Positions 23,266 through 30,435 of a DNA stretch of 38,555 nucleotides are shown one piece after another; position 1 is the first letter of the stretch; each line of letters starts with the position of its first letter. This stretch comes from Clostridiales bacterium (lineage in GTDB: Bacteria; Bacillota; Clostridia; Oscillospirales; Oscillospiraceae): NCBI GenBank assembly GCA_004556965.1, contig SFFE01000011.1, positions 1 through 38,555 on the forward strand, in the 5' to 3' direction. The notes below the pieces were generated by a model. It did not search any database, was not told where the DNA came from, and saw nothing but the letters and a program-made list of their open reading frames with translations. Both the position numbers and the translations under genes were made by a program.

Positions 23266-23296
23266 ATGAAACACCTCCGATTGTTGCTGTTACCGA

Positions 23297-23325
23297 ATTG
23301 TAACACATTCTAAGAAATCTGTCAA
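23297..23325 (-). promoter_or_regulatory. Promoter of the small-protein/NlpC operon
   Basis: Minus strand: TTGACA (23325-23320), 17 bases, TACAAT (23302-23297). Confidence 0.85.
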
Positions 23326-23326
23326 C

Positions 23327-23547
23327 ACGTCAGAAGACGATCGCTCCATTCCGCTTTCGCCACAAGGCGACGGAAGCTGCATATTCGCTCCCGCCTTCTT
23401 CCTTTTCGCGCCGCAACCCATCGTAGCGGTTGCGGCGCGAGGAGCGCCGCCTGCGGGCGGCGAAGCCTACGGCCGGGAAATGTGGGGAATGCTGGGAACG
23501 CGGTGCGATACGCACCAAAGCCTTCCCCTCTCAAGGGGAAGGCTCTG
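23327..23547. repeat. Dispersed mosaic hairpin repeat, copy 6, plus terminator-like repeat
   Basis: Left end ACGTCAGAAGACGATCGCTCC. It contains a CTTTCGCC/GGCG module, CGCGCCGCAACC/GGTTGCGGCGCG hairpin, and at the right an 11-bp hairpin AGCCTTCCCCT/AGGGGAAGGCT (23519-23529 with 23534-23544). That hairpin ends 3 bases before the PBP stop codon region and probably terminates it. A related CTTCCCC repeat occurs at the window end. No ORF was seen. Confidence 0.7.
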
Positions 23548-25680
23548 CTACTGAAGCAGTCCCTCCAGCGCCTGCTGGACGGCGGTGAGCGGGTCGGTCG
23601 CCGCGTCCGGCGTCTGGGACTCATCCGGGGTCTCGTCCTCCGGCTCCTCCTCTTCCGGCTCGGACATGTCGCCGAAAATGCCGGTGGGCGCGCCGATGGT
23701 CGGCGTCGGGAAGGCCTTGTATTCCAGCCCCTCGTGGATCGGCGCCATGATGAGCTTCCAGATCTGCGCCGCGGGGTTGCCGGAGAAGTTCATATACTCC
23801 GGCGTGTCGTACCCGGTCCAGACCGCCGCGACGTAGTACGGCGTGTAGCCGACGAAATAGCGGTCGCGGTTGGCGGTCGTCGTACCGGTCTTGCCGGCGA
23901 CAGGCATATTGCTCAAGCGCGCCTCGGTGCCGGTACCGGCGTTGACGGCGTTATAGAGCATGTCAGTCATGTTCCACGCGGTGTTTGCCTTGAAGGCGAC
24001 GATGGTGCGCGCCGGGTTTTCCAGCACGACGTTGCCCGCGGAATCCGTAATATAGTTGTACGTGCGGGAGTAGGTGAAGATGCCGTCGTTGACGAAAGCG
24101 CTGTACGCCTGCGCCATCTCGCGCACGGTGATGCCGTTCGTGAGCTGGCCGAGGGCGAGCGGGGCATAGTCGCAGTCCGCGTCGATCATACTCGTGACGC
24201 CGAGCTTGGTCTTCAGGAATTCAAACGACGCGCGCGGCGTGAGTTTATCGAGGATCTGTGCCGATACGGTGTTCAGCGAGCGCTGCAGACCCTCGCGGAT
24301 GGTGATGACGCCGTAGTTGCCGCCGCCGGAGTTGCTCGGGTACCAGGTCGTGCCGGAGAGCTTGATGTCCCGGCTGTCGTTTACCTGCGTGTACTGCGTG
24401 ATCAGCCCCAGCTCCATGGCCGGACCGTAGACGGCGATCGGCTTGAAGGACGATCCGGGCGGGCGCTTGGCCTGCGTGGCGCGGTTCAGACCAAAGTTGA
24501 TGGTCTTTTCGCCCGTGCCGCCGGAGAGACCCTTGATCTCGCCCGTATACGGGTCGAGGATGACGATGGCGGACTGGAACTGCTGCCCCTTGGCAGACGG
24601 GTGCTGCGGCAGATTATCCAGATTCGTATAGTATTCGTCGATCACGCTCTGGATACTCGCGTCGTAGCAGGAGTAGATCTGATAGCCGCCGGAATACAGC
24701 AGGGTCTTCGCCGTGTCGTAGCTGACGCCCTTCTGCTCCATGAGATCCTGCAGCACGTCCTCAATGACGGTCTCGGCATAGTAGCTGTAGATCGTCTGGT
24801 TGCCGCCGCTGCTCTCGCTGTGGACGAAGACCAGCTCCTCGGCGACGGCCTCGTCATACTGCTCCTTGGTGATGTAGCCCTGATCGTACATCTCCCAGAG
24901 GATCGTTTCCTGCCGCGCCTTGTTGTTGTCGCGGCTGATGAACGGGTCGTACTTGGAGGGGTTGTTCGTGATGCCGATGATGCTAGCACACTCCGCGAGC
25001 GACAGCTCCGACGGCGTTTTGCCGAAATACGTCTCCGCCGCGGTGTAGATGCCGTTGCAGCCCTCGCCGAAGTACACGACGTTCAGATACCATTCGATGA
25101 TTTCTTCTTTGTCATACGACTTTTCGAATTCGAGCGCCTGGAAGATCTCCAGCAGCTTGCGCTGGACGGTGATATCGTCCTGCTTCGTGAGGTTCTTGAT
25201 GAGCTGCTGCGTGATGGTGGAGCCGCCGAAGTCGTTGCGCATGGACAGGAACATGTTCACGAACGCGCCGGTGGTGCGGTACCAGTCCACGCCTTTGTGC
25301 CGGTAAAAGCGCTGGTCCTCAATGGCGACGGCGGCGTGCTCCATGTCCTTCGGGATGTCCTCGTAATCGACCCAGATGCGGTTTTCCGTGCCGGAGAGGG
25401 TCACGAGCTTCTGCCAGTTGCCGTCCGCATCCTGATACAGGATGGAGCTGGACAGCGACAGCGTGAAGTCCTCCAGCTCAACGTCCAGCTCGGTGGACAG
25501 GCAGTTTTTCACGTAATACGCGAAGATGCACATGAAAAGCAGCCCCGTGACCAGCAGAATGAGCAGGATGGTGCCGATGACCCGAAAAACGGTGCCGACG
25601 ACGCTGGCGGTCGCTTCCGCGGTACCGTCGGCGAGCTTCTTCGCCGAGCGCCTGGCGTGCTTGTTCCGCTTATCAGCCAT
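23548..25680 (-). CDS. Class A penicillin-binding protein (PBP1A-like)
   Basis: A 710-residue bifunctional wall synthase. A basic cytoplasmic tail is followed by one membrane segment (about 31-56). The GT51 glycosyltransferase domain (about 90-260) has the catalytic Glu121 in AIEDQRFYRHKG and GGSTITQQLIKNL. The transpeptidase domain (about 365-640) has the active-site Ser in GSSFKP (SxxK at 410-413), SLN (468-470) and KTGT (597-600). The C-terminus ends in an acidic, Pro-rich tail typical of Clostridia PBPs. The ATG follows GGAGGTGAT at about 12 bases. An extended -10 element, TGATATACT, lies at 25760-25752. It polymerises and crosslinks peptidoglycan at the membrane surface. Confidence 0.95.
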   Translation of the reverse strand: MADKRNKHARRSAKKLADGTAEATASVVGTVFRVIGTILLILLVTGLLFMCIFAYYVKNCLSTELDVELEDFTLSLSSSILYQDADGNWQKLVTLSGTENRIWVDYEDIPKDMEHAAVAIEDQRFYRHKGVDWYRTTGAFVNMFLSMRNDFGGSTITQQLIKNLTKQDDITVQRKLLEIFQALEFEKSYDKEEIIEWYLNVVYFGEGCNGIYTAAETYFGKTPSELSLAECASIIGITNNPSKYDPFISRDNNKARQETILWEMYDQGYITKEQYDEAVAEELVFVHSESSGGNQTIYSYYAETVIEDVLQDLMEQKGVSYDTAKTLLYSGGYQIYSCYDASIQSVIDEYYTNLDNLPQHPSAKGQQFQSAIVILDPYTGEIKGLSGGTGEKTINFGLNRATQAKRPPGSSFKPIAVYGPAMELGLITQYTQVNDSRDIKLSGTTWYPSNSGGGNYGVITIREGLQRSLNTVSAQILDKLTPRASFEFLKTKLGVTSMIDADCDYAPLALGQLTNGITVREMAQAYSAFVNDGIFTYSRTYNYITDSAGNVVLENPARTIVAFKANTAWNMTDMLYNAVNAGTGTEARLSNMPVAGKTGTTTANRDRYFVGYTPYYVAAVWTGYDTPEYMNFSGNPAAQIWKLIMAPIHEGLEYKAFPTPTIGAPTGIFGDMSEPEEEEPEDETPDESQTPDAATDPLTAVQQALEGLLQ

Positions 25681-25859
25681 GTGTGCAGATCACCTCCATG
25701 GTTTTTTCGAAAAGCAGCGGTTTCCCACTGCGGGATTTTGACGTATCCAATAGTATATCATACTCTGTCAATTCGGGACAGAGAGTTTTCAGATTTTTTA
25801 CGATTGTGGAATATTTTTCGCTTCCGCGCGGCATAATGGCGGAAAGGGAGTGATTTACC

Positions 25860-26183
25860 ATGAAACGAAAGACAAAACTCACCGTCGTCACGGCGCTGTC
25901 GCTGTGCTCGGTGTTCTGTGCGGGCGCGGCGCTGTCCACGGTGCGCGGCAGTGCGGCGAACACGGAGGTCGTGTCCTACGACGGGGCGGAGGCGGAATAT
26001 ATCCTGCGCGACTACGACGGCTACGTCGGCGTGTTCGACGCGGAGCAGGACCGCGCGCCGCTGCAGATCACGGCCATCGAGACCGGCGCGCTGCGCCAGA
26101 CCGACCGGGATATGCTGCAGGGCGGCATCTCCGTTGGCAGCCGGGAACAGCTTCTCCTGCTGCTGGAAGATCTGGGGTCTTAA
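25860..26183 (+). CDS. BofC C-terminal-domain-like exported protein
   Basis: A 107-residue protein. Residues 1-32 form a signal peptide. Residues about 45-107 (YILRDYDGYVGVFDAEQD, then TAIETGALRQTDRDML and SREQLLLLLEDLGS) resemble the C-terminal domain of BofC, a forespore intermembrane protein that restrains the SpoIVB protease in Bacillus. Most of BofC's N-terminal part is missing, which is usual for short Clostridia relatives. AAGGGAG lies 9 bases before the ATG. Family resemblance is good; a sporulation role is inferred. Confidence 0.75.
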   Translation: MKRKTKLTVVTALSLCSVFCAGAALSTVRGSAANTEVVSYDGAEAEYILRDYDGYVGVFDAEQDRAPLQITAIETGALRQTDRDMLQGGISVGSREQLLLLLEDLGS

Positions 26184-26189
26184 TTCTAC

Positions 26190-26218
26190 TTGATTTCTGC
26201 CGTGGTATGCGGTAGAAT
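26190..26218 (+). promoter_or_regulatory. Promoter of the DUF1292 gene
   Basis: TTGATT (26190-26195), 17 bases, TAGAAT (26213-26218), about 30 bases before the ATG. Confidence 0.65.
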
Positions 26219-26248
26219 GCAGATAGAAACGACAGGAGGGCACCACCC

Positions 26249-26533
26249 ATGAGTGAAGAATTCGGCAACGATTACCTGACCATCGAGGACGAAGAGGGCA
26301 ATACCTTTGAGCTGGAAGTGCTCGGCGGCTTCGACTTTGAAGATCGGTCGTACATGGCGGCGCTGCCCGCCGACATGGAGGAGACAGACCCCGATTTCGG
26401 CATCATCCTTCTGCGCATCGAAGAGGAGGACGGCGAGGAAATCTTCGCCTCCATCGACGATGATGATGAGCTGGACCGGGTGTACGAATACTACATGCAG
26501 TTCATTCTGGAAGACGAGGAACCGGAAGCATAA
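26249..26533 (+). CDS. DUF1292 family protein
   Basis: A 94-residue, very acidic protein matching DUF1292 (YrzB-like). It has DYLTIEDEEGNTFELEVLG at the N-terminus, IILLRIEEEDGEEIFASI in the middle and the ending ELDRVYEYYMQFI. The family is widespread in Firmicutes, often near yrrK/alaS-type genes, and has no known function; here it stands alone. AGGAGGG is 8 bases before the ATG. An imperfect CCGGAA/TTCCCGG hairpin followed by CTTTT spans the stop codon and may terminate it. Confidence 0.9.
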   Translation: MSEEFGNDYLTIEDEEGNTFELEVLGGFDFEDRSYMAALPADMEETDPDFGIILLRIEEEDGEEIFASIDDDDELDRVYEYYMQFILEDEEPEA

Positions 26534-26561
26534 GTTCCCGGCTTTTCGCATAGGGATGCAG

Positions 26562-26804
26562 TAAATCCTGCGGTGTGCGTGGAGCATAGTGGTTGCTCGG
26601 AGCCTATTTAAACCCACATCTCTCATAAGGGATGCCGGAACTCCCGCTGCGGATTGCAGGCCTCCCGGAGCGGCTTTGCGCCGCTTTGGACGTTGGAAGC
26701 AGCGAAACAGCGGGGAGGCGACCCACCTGCATTCTGTGCAGGTTGTAATTGGGCTCACACGGCATCGCGGGACGGCCGGCAGCGGATATCGCTGCCGGCT
26801 TTTT
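26562..26804 (+). ncRNA. ssrS: Probable 6S RNA with its terminator
   Basis: A long irregular helix is closed by CCTGCGGTGTGCGTGGAGC (from 26567) pairing with GGGCTCACACGGCATCGCGG (26752-26771). It contains a large central bubble, an inner CTCCCGCTG/CAGCGGGGAG stem and the 3' hairpin CCCACCTGCA...TGCAGGT typical of 6S RNA. A strong terminator follows at once: a 10-bp stem (26775-26784 with 26790-26799) and TTTTT. 6S RNA mimics an open promoter and sequesters vegetative RNA polymerase. Ends are approximate; tmRNA and SRP RNA signatures are absent. Confidence 0.72.
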
Positions 26805-26857
26805 CAGAGCGTTACGGACGTTGTGCAGCTTCGCGGCTTCGGTGCGCAGATTGGTGC

Positions 26858-26886
26858 TTGACGAACGGCGCGGTCTCTGCTATACT
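26858..26886 (+). promoter_or_regulatory. Promoter of the CDF leader
   Basis: TTGACG (26858-26863), 17 bases, TATACT (26881-26886). Start is expected near 26893, at the edge of the aptamer-like RNA. Confidence 0.75.
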
Positions 26887-26892
26887 CCTCCC

Positions 26893-26977
26893 AATGACAG
26901 GTCGAAAGGCCGGGCGGCATGCGCCGCAGCAGAACGAACGATAAGCGTCTGTGGGACAGAACCCACAGACGCTTTTT
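26893..26977 (+). promoter_or_regulatory. Candidate NiCo (czcD) riboswitch with terminator
   Basis: The order of elements matches my memory of the NiCo riboswitch. GACAGG is followed by a GGTC-GAAA-GGCC hairpin, then GGGCGGC-ATGC-GCCGC, then CAGCAGAACG, whose CAGA-ACG pairs with CGTCTG, and finally TGTGGGACAG. The 3' part doubles as the left arm of a 13-bp terminator (26943-26955 with 26962-26974) with a T-tract, so metal binding should favour read-through. A cation efflux gene lies downstream, which fits known targets. A P1 stem is not evident because the predicted RNA starts right at the aptamer. Confidence 0.58.
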
Positions 26978-26987
26978 CTTACGGACG

Positions 26988-27157
26988 GACCGATGTGCCA
27001 TGTATGCAACTGCATGGGGCGGGTCCGGGAGGGGATTGGGTATCCCCTCCCGGCAAGTTCGATCGGTTGGATTCAGGCCGTGAGCGGCCTGAATCCATGC
27101 TTCAAAGTGATGTTCACTTTGAAGCGTCTGTGGGACAGAACCCACAGGCGCTTTTTT
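26988..27157 (+). promoter_or_regulatory. Hairpin array and second copy of the riboswitch terminator
   Basis: A GACCGAT/ATCGGTT closing helix (26988-26994 with 27062-27068) encloses a small ATGCA/TGCAT hairpin and a perfect 12-bp hairpin (27025-27036 with 27042-27053). Two more perfect 12-bp hairpins follow (27069-27080 with 27085-27096; 27099-27110 with 27114-27125). Last comes a near-copy of the first terminator (27124-27134 with 27141-27151, six T), sharing the internal GTCTGTGGGACAGAACCCAC segment. Function unknown; it lies between the aptamer and the CDF gene. Confidence 0.65.
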
Positions 27158-27180
27158 CAACCTGGAAGGGAGTTTATTGG

Positions 27181-28059
27181 ATGCAGGAACAAAATGCAAA
27201 GTGCGTGACGATGCGCATTTCCGCCGTCGGCATCGTGTGCAACGTGGCGCTGACGCTCTTTAAGCTCATCGCGGGCATTGTGGCGAATTCGGCCGCCATG
27301 GTCGCGGACGCGGTCCATTCGGCGTCCGACATCGTGGGGTCGTTCGTCGTGATGATCGGCGCGGTGATCTCGAACAAGGCGCCGGACACGGAGCACCCCT
27401 ACGGTCACGAGAAGCTGGAGTGCATCGCGTCCGTCATTCTGGGCAACATCCTCGTCGCGGTCGGCGCGCTGATCGGCTACAACGGGATTTTGAAGATCGT
27501 CAGCGGTGAGACGCTCACGGCGCCGGGAACGCTCGCGCTCATCGCGGCGGTGGCGTCCATCGTGGTGAAGGAGGCGCTGTACTGGTACACGATCCTCGGC
27601 GCGAAGAAGATCAACTCCGTCTCGCTCAAGGCGGAGGCGTGGCACCACCGCTCCGACGCGCTCTCGTCCATCGGCAGCTTTGTGGGCATTCTGGGCGCGC
27701 GGCTCGGCGTGCCGGTGCTCGATCCCATCGCGTCGGTGGTCATCTGCCTGTTCATCTTCAAGGTGGCCTACGGCATCTTCCGCGAGAGCATCGACCGGCT
27801 GATCGACCACGCCTGCTGCGACGAGACCGTCGAACAGATGCGCGAGACGCTCGCCGCCGTGCCCGGCGTGCTGGCCGTGGACGATATCAAGACGCGCCTG
27901 TTCGGCAGCCGCACGTATGTGGACGTGGAGATCGCCGCCGATGGCGACCTGCCGCTGCGCGAGGCGCACGCCATCGCCGAGGCTGCGCACCACACGCTGG
28001 AGCGGGAATTTCCGGAAGTGAAGCACTGCACGGTGCACGTGAACCCGAAGGATGCATGA
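27181..28059 (+). CDS. Cation diffusion facilitator (CDF) metal efflux protein
   Basis: A 292-residue CDF transporter with six predicted membrane helices in the first two thirds and a cytoplasmic ferredoxin-like domain at about 210-292. Metal-site motifs are HSASD in helix 2 (His46, Asp50) and HHRSD in helix 5 (His155, Asp159); HPYGHEKLE (72-80) is the family loop signature. It exports divalent cations (Zn, Co, Ni, Fe or Mn) by proton antiport. A GGAAGGGA site is about 9 bases before the ATG. The NiCo-like leader points to cobalt or nickel as inducer, but substrate cannot be decided from the protein alone. Confidence 0.93.
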   Translation: MQEQNAKCVTMRISAVGIVCNVALTLFKLIAGIVANSAAMVADAVHSASDIVGSFVVMIGAVISNKAPDTEHPYGHEKLECIASVILGNILVAVGALIGYNGILKIVSGETLTAPGTLALIAAVASIVVKEALYWYTILGAKKINSVSLKAEAWHHRSDALSSIGSFVGILGARLGVPVLDPIASVVICLFIFKVAYGIFRESIDRLIDHACCDETVEQMRETLAAVPGVLAVDDIKTRLFGSRTYVDVEIAADGDLPLREAHAIAEAAHHTLEREFPEVKHCTVHVNPKDA

Positions 28060-28068
28060 AGGAAACGG

Positions 28069-28110
28069 CAAGCCCGGTGCGCATTTCCGATGGAATGCGT
28101 GCCGGGCTTG
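28069..28110. terminator. Long hairpin between convergent genes
   Basis: CAAGCCCGG...CCGGGCTTG outer arms continue into an imperfect TGCGCATTTCC/GGAATGCGTG inner stem. It lies 10 bases after the CDF stop and just before the XRE stop. There is no clear U-tract. Confidence 0.5.
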
Positions 28111-28119
28111 TCGCTGCTG

Positions 28120-28341
28120 TTATGGTTCATAAGGCTGCTTCCGATTGGTGCGGCCAAGGAGATAGTCTACGCTCACTCCATAAAAATCCGCAAGCGCACA
28201 CAGAACATGCGGCGGAATCATTCGCTGACCGCTCTCATAATAGGCATAGGTGCGCTGCGGCACATTGATCGCCGCGCCAACCTTCGCCTGCGTAAAATCG
28301 GCATCCTCGCGTAACGCCCGGATGCGTTCATATCGTTCCAT
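28120..28341 (-). CDS. Small XRE-family repressor
   Basis: A 73-residue Cro/CI-type regulator that is almost entirely an HTH_3 domain: ERYERIRALREDADFTQAKV, then INVPQRTYAYYESGQRMIP and the fourth-helix LADFYGVSVDYLLGRT. The ATG at 28341 is preceded by GGTGATT. A longer GTG start at 28350 is possible but has no ribosome site. The YLLGRT ending is typical of small phage- and element-type repressors. It is divergent from a 50-residue ORF, with two palindromic operators between them, so autoregulation is likely. Confidence 0.88.
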   Translation of the reverse strand: MERYERIRALREDADFTQAKVGAAINVPQRTYAYYESGQRMIPPHVLCALADFYGVSVDYLLGRTNRKQPYEP

Positions 28342-28357
28342 TGCAATCACCAGTGCC

Positions 28358-28411
28358 AGTATAAAAAGAACAAATTATTCTATTTACATTTTGAATATAT
28401 TGTTCTAAAAT
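28358..28411. promoter_or_regulatory. Divergent promoters with two palindromic operators
   Basis: Operator 1 is AGAACAAATTATTCT (28367-28381) and operator 2 is TGAATATATTGTTCT (28392-28406). Both fit GAAyAwwwTrTTC, with centres 25 bases apart. The plus promoter is TTTACA (28383-28388), 17 bases, TAAAAT (28406-28411), with operator 2 inside its spacer. The minus -10 TATACT (28363-28358) has operator 1 upstream, between it and a poor -35. Confidence 0.7.
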
Positions 28412-28430
28412 ATTCAGGGGGGTGATGAAA

Positions 28431-28583
28431 ATGCCGGACTACAGAACGCTCTATTACAAATTGTTTCGGGACACGGAGAAAGCCATTCAAATTTTGGTTG
28501 CGGCACAGCAGGAATGTGAAGCGATGTACTTGAGGGCGACAGATATTGTGGACGATGAGACGGAGCTGCCCGAAGACGAATGA
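28431..28583 (+). CDS. Small protein (50 residues) facing the XRE repressor
   Basis: A 50-codon ORF beginning PDYRTLYYKLFRDTEKAIQI, then a helical AAQQECEAMYLRA stretch and a highly acidic end (DDETELPEDE). It resembles the small YKxLYxxLFxAxxxAI...AQQxAEExY proteins seen near phage and mobile-element genes in Clostridia, in a shortened form. It has a GGGGTGATGAAA ribosome site, its own promoter under the two operators, and a strong terminator right after the stop. Function unknown. Confidence 0.7.
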   Translation: MPDYRTLYYKLFRDTEKAIQILVAAQQECEAMYLRATDIVDDETELPEDE

Positions 28584-28591
28584 ACCGCAGC

Positions 28592-28625
28592 AAAAAAGAC
28601 GCCGGTCAACCGACCGGCGTCTTTT
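28592..28625. terminator. Bidirectional intrinsic terminator
   Basis: A 10-bp stem (28598-28607 with 28612-28621) is flanked by A6 on the left and T4 on the right. It serves the 50-residue ORF (plus) and gdhA (minus). Confidence 0.9.
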
Positions 28626-28644
28626 GCTATGTTTGGATTTTGGA

Positions 28645-29994
28645 TTACACCACGCCCTGCGCCATCATGGCTTCGGCGACCTTCAGGAAGCCGGCGACGT
28701 TCGCGCCGACCATGAGGTTGCCGGGCTGGCCGCACTCGACGGAGGCGTCGTAGCAGGCCTTGAAGATGTTCTTCATGATGCCCTGCAGCTTCTCGTCCAC
28801 TTCCTCGAAGCTCCAGCTCAGACGCATGGAGTTCTGGGTCATTTCCAGACCGGAGGTGGCAACGCCGCCCGCGTTGGAGGCCTTGCCGGGGCTGTAGAGC
28901 AGACCGTTCTTGAGCACGATCTCAATGGCCTCGGGGGTCAGCGGCATGTTCGCGCCCTCGAACACGGCCATGCAGCCGTTGTCGACCAGAGCCTGAGCGC
29001 CCGCGGCGTCCATCTCGTTCTGGCTGGCGCAGGGGTGCGCGATGTCGCACTTGACGTTCCAGATGTTCTTGCAGCCCTCAACGTACTGGGAGCCGGGGAC
29101 CTCGTCCGCGTACACGCTGATGCGGGCGCGGCGCTTCTGCTTGATGTCGAACAGCACATCCAGATTCACGCCGTTGGGATCGTAAATGTAGCCCTTGGAG
29201 TCGGACATGGCGACGACCTTGCCGCCCAGCTCGTTGACCTTCTGCGCGCAGTACTGCGCCACGTTGCCGGAGCCGGAGACGACGACGGTCTTGCCCTCGT
29301 AGCTGTCGTTCTTCAGGTGCTTGAGCGCCTCGGCGCTGTAGTAGCAGACGCCAAAGCCGGTGGCCTGGGTGCGGGCCAGAGAGCCGCCGTAGGTCAGGCC
29401 CTTGCCGGTGAGCACGCCGCCCTCGAAGCGGTCGACGATTTTCTTATACTGGCCGTACATATAGCCGATCTCGCGCGCGCCGACGCCGATGTCGCCGGCC
29501 GGGGTATCGGTGAACTGACCGATGTGGCGGTACAGCTCCGTGATGAAGCTCTGGCAGAAGCGCATGACTTCCGCGTCAGACTTGCCCTTCGGGTCGAAGT
29601 CGGAGCCGCCCTTGCCGCCGCCCATGGGGAGGGTGGTGAGGGAGTTCTTCAGGATCTGCTCGAAGCCGAGGAACTTGATGATGGACAGGTTGACGGAGGG
29701 ATGGAAGCGCAGGCCGCCCTTGTAGGGGCCGATGGCGGAGTTGAACTGCACGCGGTAGCCGCGGTTGACTTGAACCTTGCCGTTGTCGTCCACCCAGGGG
29801 ACGCGGAAGATGATAATGCGCTCCGGCTCGACGAAGCGCTCGATCAGGCCGTTGGCCTCCCATTCGGGGTGCTTATCAACGACGAGCTGCAGGCTCTCGA
29901 AAACCTCTTCGACGGCCTGCAGAAACTCAGGCTCGTGGCTGTGGTTCTTCTCTACGTCCGCGTATACACGCTTCAGGTAATCATTCTGGATCAT
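28645..29994 (-). CDS. gdhA: Glutamate dehydrogenase (NADP-type)
   Basis: A 449-residue hexameric-type glutamate dehydrogenase, which interconverts 2-oxoglutarate plus ammonium and L-glutamate. The N-terminal substrate domain has YRVQFNSAIGPYKGGLRFHPSVN and the catalytic PMGGGKGGSDFDPKGKS (about 122-138). The Rossmann domain has VVVSGSGNVAQY (about 241-252). Length and motifs are those of the NADP-linked bacterial class, though cofactor use is inferred. AGAGG is 7 bases before the ATG. The gene is monocistronic, with its own promoter and a shared terminator. Confidence 0.96.
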   Translation of the reverse strand: MIQNDYLKRVYADVEKNHSHEPEFLQAVEEVFESLQLVVDKHPEWEANGLIERFVEPERIIIFRVPWVDDNGKVQVNRGYRVQFNSAIGPYKGGLRFHPSVNLSIIKFLGFEQILKNSLTTLPMGGGKGGSDFDPKGKSDAEVMRFCQSFITELYRHIGQFTDTPAGDIGVGAREIGYMYGQYKKIVDRFEGGVLTGKGLTYGGSLARTQATGFGVCYYSAEALKHLKNDSYEGKTVVVSGSGNVAQYCAQKVNELGGKVVAMSDSKGYIYDPNGVNLDVLFDIKQKRRARISVYADEVPGSQYVEGCKNIWNVKCDIAHPCASQNEMDAAGAQALVDNGCMAVFEGANMPLTPEAIEIVLKNGLLYSPGKASNAGGVATSGLEMTQNSMRLSWSFEEVDEKLQGIMKNIFKACYDASVECGQPGNLMVGANVAGFLKVAEAMMAQGVV

Positions 29995-30054
29995 TCTCTT
30001 ACCTCTTTCATCAATTTCTTTACTCTTACCGGACGCCCTTTGCGTCCAGTTATC

Positions 30055-30083
30055 ATCTTACTACCAACATTTCCTGAATTCAA
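30055..30083 (-). promoter_or_regulatory. Candidate promoter of gdhA
   Basis: Minus strand: TTGAAT (30083-30078), 17 bases, TAAGAT (30060-30055). The leader contains a GGACGC/GCGTCC hairpin (30031-30047). The rest of the 440-base gap to 30435 is AT-leaning, with A-runs (about 30105-30118) and the divergent promoter below; no other feature was seen. Confidence 0.5.
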
Positions 30084-30239
30084 TAGGGGAAATCCATAGA
30101 AAAGCGTTTTTTTTTCGTGCAAAACTACCATTTTTACGCTTTACATCATAAAAGGATTCGACCTTTTGACGAAATTATGACAAAAATTTGACATTCGAAG
30201 CGCGCCGCGGCGCAGGCGCCCGCCCTCCAAAAGATTCGG

Positions 30240-30269
30240 TTGACACGATGATATCAAACAGGGTAGAAT
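30240..30269 (+). promoter_or_regulatory. Promoter of the URO-D-type gene
   Basis: TTGACA (30240-30245), 18 bases, TAGAAT (30264-30269). The untranslated leader is about 160 bases, with a GCCGgcttCGGC hairpin and a GGCGggcGCC stretch. I do not recognise a riboswitch class in it. Confidence 0.65.
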
Positions 30270-30435
30270 GTTTCTGAAAACACCACATGTGTGAGAAAAC
30301 GGCGCATGCAAACCCGCGATATGCGCGCGGCAGACCGAGACTTTCCCATTCTGCCGGCTTCGGCAGCGAGATGAAATCCGGCACGGCGGGCGCCGTGCAT
30401 GAATTATATATTTATAAACAGGAGAAAACAAAACC

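Noticed and set aside
26562..26804. tmRNA or SRP RNA instead of 6S RNA
   Set aside because: No tRNA-Ala-like ends or tag reading frame, and no SRP helix-8 motif; the overall single long helix with central bubble fits 6S better.
27060..27160. Second complete NiCo aptamer
   Set aside because: Only the terminator core is duplicated; the GACAGG and CCGGGC junction elements are missing before it.
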